From NCBI GenBank assembly GCA_013813945.1, contig JACCQV010001071.1, positions 1-9,581 of the forward strand: a DNA stretch of 9,581 nt. Direction: 5' to 3'. The notes below the pieces were generated by a model. That model saw nothing but the letters and a program-made list of their open reading frames with translations, did no database searches and had not been told where the DNA came from. This document shows positions 8,113 to 9,581 of this stretch, in pieces (position 1 is the stretch's first letter; each line of letters opens with the position of its first letter). The position numbers and the translations under genes were made by a program. The DNA is from Deltaproteobacteria bacterium. Lineage in GTDB: Bacteria; Myxococcota_A; Polyangia; Haliangiales; Haliangiaceae.

Positions 8113-8165
8113 CCGGTTTGTCGTCCTCCGGAACCAATTGTCGCCGGTTGTCACGATCGCCGGTC
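8111..8165. repeat. Three spaced copies of CGCCGGTT/C
   Basis: CGCCGGTT lies at 8111-8118 and 8142-8149, and CGCCGGTC at 8158-8165, with start-to-start spacings of 31 and 16 bp. The first two are each followed by GTC within a base or two. They sit 65-120 bp upstream of the proposed -10 of the next gene and may be a regulator-binding cluster. Given the high GC content, chance is not excluded. Confidence 0.35.
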
Positions 8166-8183
8166 GGTTCGGTGACGTGACGT

Positions 8184-8210
8184 GGACCATTGATCACCAT
8201 GGTTTTGTTT
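8184..8210 (+). promoter_or_regulatory. AT-rich inverted repeat with T-run upstream of lipoprotein gene
   Basis: ACCAT (8186-8190) and ATGGT (8199-8203) form an inverted repeat around TGATCACC, extendable by G-T wobbles, and are followed by TTTTGTTT (8203-8210). It could be a weak intrinsic terminator for the upstream peptidase transcript or an operator/UP-like element for the gene at 8243. The patch is markedly more AT-rich than its surroundings. Confidence 0.3.
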
Positions 8211-8230
8211 CGCTCCCAGGTGGCGTGTTC

Positions 8231-8236
8231 TAAAAC
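8231..8236 (+). promoter_or_regulatory. -10 like element for the lipoprotein gene at 8243
   Basis: TAAAAC ends 6 nt before the ATG at 8243, separated by TGCTGC with no Shine-Dalgarno sequence. It departs from the TAnnnT form seen at the neighbouring genes in its last base. Confidence 0.3.
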
Positions 8237-8242
8237 TGCTGC

Positions 8243-8857
8243 ATGAAGAATCTGACCATCGCGTTCCTGGCTGCGGCCTCCCTGTTCACGGTTTCTGCCT
8301 GCAAGAAGAAGGGTGGCGGCGACGCCGGTGAGGCCGTCGCGAAGATGGAGAACTTCACCAAGGATATGTGCGCCTGCAAGGACAAGGCGTGCGCCGACAA
8401 GGTTCAGGAAGGCATGACCAAGTGGTCGACCGACATGGCGGCCAAGGGCGGCGAGAAGAAGGACGAGAAGCCGGACGAGGCGACCATGAAGAAGATGACC
8501 GAGGTCGGCCAGAAGTACGCCGAGTGCATGACCAAGGCGATGACGCCTGCGGACGGCGCGGCCCCGACGGGCTCTGACCCGGCGACTGGCTCGGCGGCGG
8601 CGGCGGACCCGGCGGCAGCTGGCGGCGCGGCCGCGGCTGGCGACCTCCCCGCAGAGTGCAACGACTACAAGGCCGCCATCGAGGCGCTCGCGAAGTGCGA
8701 CAAGCTCCCGCAGCAGACGCGCGACGCGCTGAAGCAGTCGTACGAGCAGACGTCGACGGCGTGGGCGAGCGTCCCGGCCGAGGGCAAGGCTGCTCTCGCG
8801 ACGGCATGCAAGTCGGCGGCGGACGCGGTCAAGCAGTCGGCCGCGGCCTGCAACTAA
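8243..8857 (+). CDS. Small lipoprotein with two 4-Cys helical domains
   Basis: The protein has 204 residues and I recognise no named family. The signal peptide MKNLTIAFLAAASLFTVSAC has lipobox V-S-A-C, with lipidated Cys20 followed by K-K-K-G-G-G. Domain 1 (about 30-101) carries Cys43, Cys45, Cys50 and Cys95 in an amphipathic Lys-rich sequence (DMCACKDKACADKV). An Ala/Gly/Asp/Pro low-complexity linker spans about 102-136. Domain 2 (about 137-204) carries Cys139, Cys152, Cys189 and Cys203, the last being the penultimate residue. Both domains look alpha-helical and probably hold two disulfides each outside the cytoplasm. Small lipoproteins of this build are common in Myxococcota. Lys at +2 was reported in Myxococcus xanthus to correlate with release to the extracellular matrix (from memory), so surface localisation is plausible. 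The gene appears monocistronic, with a strong terminator 26 nt downstream. Confidence 0.88.
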   Translation: MKNLTIAFLAAASLFTVSACKKKGGGDAGEAVAKMENFTKDMCACKDKACADKVQEGMTKWSTDMAAKGGEKKDEKPDEATMKKMTEVGQKYAECMTKAMTPADGAAPTGSDPATGSAAAADPAAAGGAAAAGDLPAECNDYKAAIEALAKCDKLPQQTRDALKQSYEQTSTAWASVPAEGKAALATACKSAADAVKQSAAACN

Positions 8858-8883
8858 GCAGCCCCCGACTCTGAGACGACGTT

Positions 8884-8917
8884 GGGCTCGCACTTCGGTG
8901 CGGGCCCTTCGTATTTT
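8884..8917 (+). terminator. Strong Rho-independent terminator with UUCG tetraloop
   Basis: A 10-bp stem (8884-8893 with 8898-8907, one G-T wobble, otherwise GC-dominated) encloses the stable tetraloop TTCG closed by C-G, and is followed by the T-rich tail TTCGTATTTT at 8908-8917. It ends the transcript of the lipoprotein gene that stops at 8857. Confidence 0.92.
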
Positions 8918-8949
8918 CGGACGGTTCGCGCGTGCTCCAGAAGGTGAGC

Positions 8950-8976
8950 CGCCAAGGGCGCCAAGAACGCCAAGCA
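8950..8976. repeat. Three tandem 9-bp units CGCCAAGNN
   Basis: CGCCAAG occurs at 8950-8956, 8959-8965 and 8968-8974, separated by GG and AA and followed by CA, an exact 9-bp period. It lies in the 115-bp gap between the UUCG terminator and the next gene and is not part of a supported reading frame. Similar CGCCAAG strings recur in my memory of intergenic DNA from other GC-rich phyla, but I know no assigned function. Confidence 0.75.
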
Positions 8977-9020
8977 GAGGTTGGGCTGCGAGTGCCTGCG
9001 GGTGCGGCGCGGATTCGGGC

Positions 9021-9026
9021 TACCGT
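9021..9026 (+). promoter_or_regulatory. -10 like element for the lipoprotein gene at 9033
   Basis: TACCGT, preceded by GGGC, ends 6 nt before the ATG at 9033, with TTGGTC and no ribosome binding site between. A transcription start at the usual 6-7 nt would make the mRNA leaderless. Confidence 0.35.
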
Positions 9027-9032
9027 TTGGTC

Positions 9033-9554
9033 ATGAAGACGATCTCGTCGCGACTCGTGCTCGCCCCCGTGCTCGTGGCCGCCATCGTGGCCGCGGTCGG
9101 AGCTGCTGCGTGCAGCAAGAAGGACGACAAGGAGGGTGCGGGTGGAGCGGCCTCGGCCGATCCGTGCGAGGCCGCGATCAACCAGGCGATCGACGCGATG
9201 CTGGCGCAGGGGAACAAGGACTCGGCGGCCCCATCACCGATGGTCGAGATCGGGAACAAGCTGCGCGCGATCATGACGGAGCGGTGCAAGGCCGACAAAT
9301 GGTCGGAGTCATCGCTCGCGTGTTTTCGGGCGGCGACCGATCAGCCGAGCATCAAGGCCTGTCGTCAGGGCTTGCCGATCGAGCAATCGCAGCGCCTCCA
9401 GGCCGAGATCATGAAGGTGATGACGGGCGGTCCCGGAGGTCCTGGGGGATGGGTGGCGGCGGCGCGCCTCCCCACGGCGGCGCTGCTTCCGGCGCAGGCG
9501 GCAGCGGCGGCGATGCGGTCGGCGGCGGTCCGCCGGGTGGTCCCAGTGGAATGA
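9033..9554 (+). CDS. Small Cys-containing lipoprotein, apparently frameshifted near its Gly-rich tail
   Basis: As it reads, the frame gives 173 residues. The N-terminus is a lipoprotein signal (K2, R7, hydrophobic 8-23, then A-A-A-C with Cys27) followed by S-K-K-D-D-K, similar in build to the gene at 8243. The lipobox -3 position is Ala, less usual than Leu or Val. The mature domain (about 43-130) is helical with Cys45, Cys85, Cys97 and Cys110 (MTERCKADKW, ACFRAA, KACRQGL), probably two disulfides. Coding character changes abruptly after Gly139 (codon 9447-9449): the Gly/Pro run GGPGGPGG turns into an Ala/Arg/Val-rich stretch ending at TGA 9552-9554. The Gly/Pro pattern resumes in the frame starting at 9449, which stays open to the window end. 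The ATG at 9033 is chosen over GTG 8898, which lies inside the terminator stem. Function is unknown. Confidence 0.75.
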   Translation: MKTISSRLVLAPVLVAAIVAAVGAAACSKKDDKEGAGGAASADPCEAAINQAIDAMLAQGNKDSAAPSPMVEIGNKLRAIMTERCKADKWSESSLACFRAATDQPSIKACRQGLPIEQSQRLQAEIMKVMTGGPGGPGGWVAAARLPTAALLPAQAAAAAMRSAAVRRVVPVE

Positions 9555-9581
9555 GTGGCGGCGGCGGCGCACCTCCCCCCG
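9449..9581 (+). other. Probable continuation of the 9033 gene in the shifted frame (3' end beyond window)
   Basis: From the ATG at 9449-9451 this frame reads MGGGGAPPHGGAASGAGGSG and continues Gly/Ala/Pro/Ser-rich to the window edge, matching the composition just before the shift in the upstream frame. It contains an internal near-repeat, GMGGGGAPP early and GMSGGGGAPPP at about 9548-9580, which supports this frame as the coding one. Adding one G to the five-G run at 9444-9448 joins the two frames as P-G-G-M-G. Confidence 0.65.

Noticed and set aside
8898..9032. Extension of the last gene upstream to GTG 8898
   Set aside because: It starts inside the terminator stem and includes the 9-bp repeat; the true signal peptide begins at ATG 9033.

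Overview
The window is GC-rich (by eye about two thirds G+C) and carries hallmarks of Myxococcota (the former Deltaproteobacteria). These are an array of Myxococcus-type cysteine-rich repeats, a membrane-anchored Hanks-type Ser/Thr kinase, three short lipoprotein-type genes (one resembling a myxobacterial secreted family), and a probable sigma-54 promoter. No rRNA, tRNA, CRISPR array, insertion sequence or integrase was seen. The region reads as ordinary chromosome rather than a mobile island, but its promoter layout and several low-complexity genes are unusual.

Layout. The 3' end of a gene for a disulfide-rich secreted repeat protein (to 845) is followed on the same strand by a Ser/Thr kinase (943-2634). 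Next comes a large secreted lipoprotein (2765-4171), preceded by a good sigma-54 -24/-12 element. An MFS exporter (4324-5550) follows and converges tail-to-tail with miaE, a diiron tRNA hydroxylase on the minus strand (5547-6140). The two stop codons share one CTAG. miaE is divergent from an M3 oligopeptidase (6170-8068) across only 29 bp, and the two proposed -10 boxes overlap there. Two small Cys-containing lipoproteins close the window (8243-8857 and 9033 onward), separated by a textbook UUCG-loop terminator and a 3 x 9 bp repeat. The last gene appears frameshifted in a G-run at 9444-9448. Its natural Gly/Pro-rich tail continues in another frame past the window edge.

How the genes work together. 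Nothing suggests one operon: almost every gene has its own promoter-like element and most have non-trivial gaps. Kinase, repeat protein and lipoproteins fit a cell-surface/envelope theme; miaE and the M3 peptidase are housekeeping (tRNA modification, peptide turnover). The most coherent cross-gene signal is regulatory. In five of seven genes a TAnnnT box, usually preceded by C or GC, lies 6-10 nt upstream of the start codon. A sixth gene has an imperfect version, and the seventh has a sigma-54 element whose predicted start is 4 nt from its ATG. This implies leaderless or near-leaderless mRNAs as the local norm.
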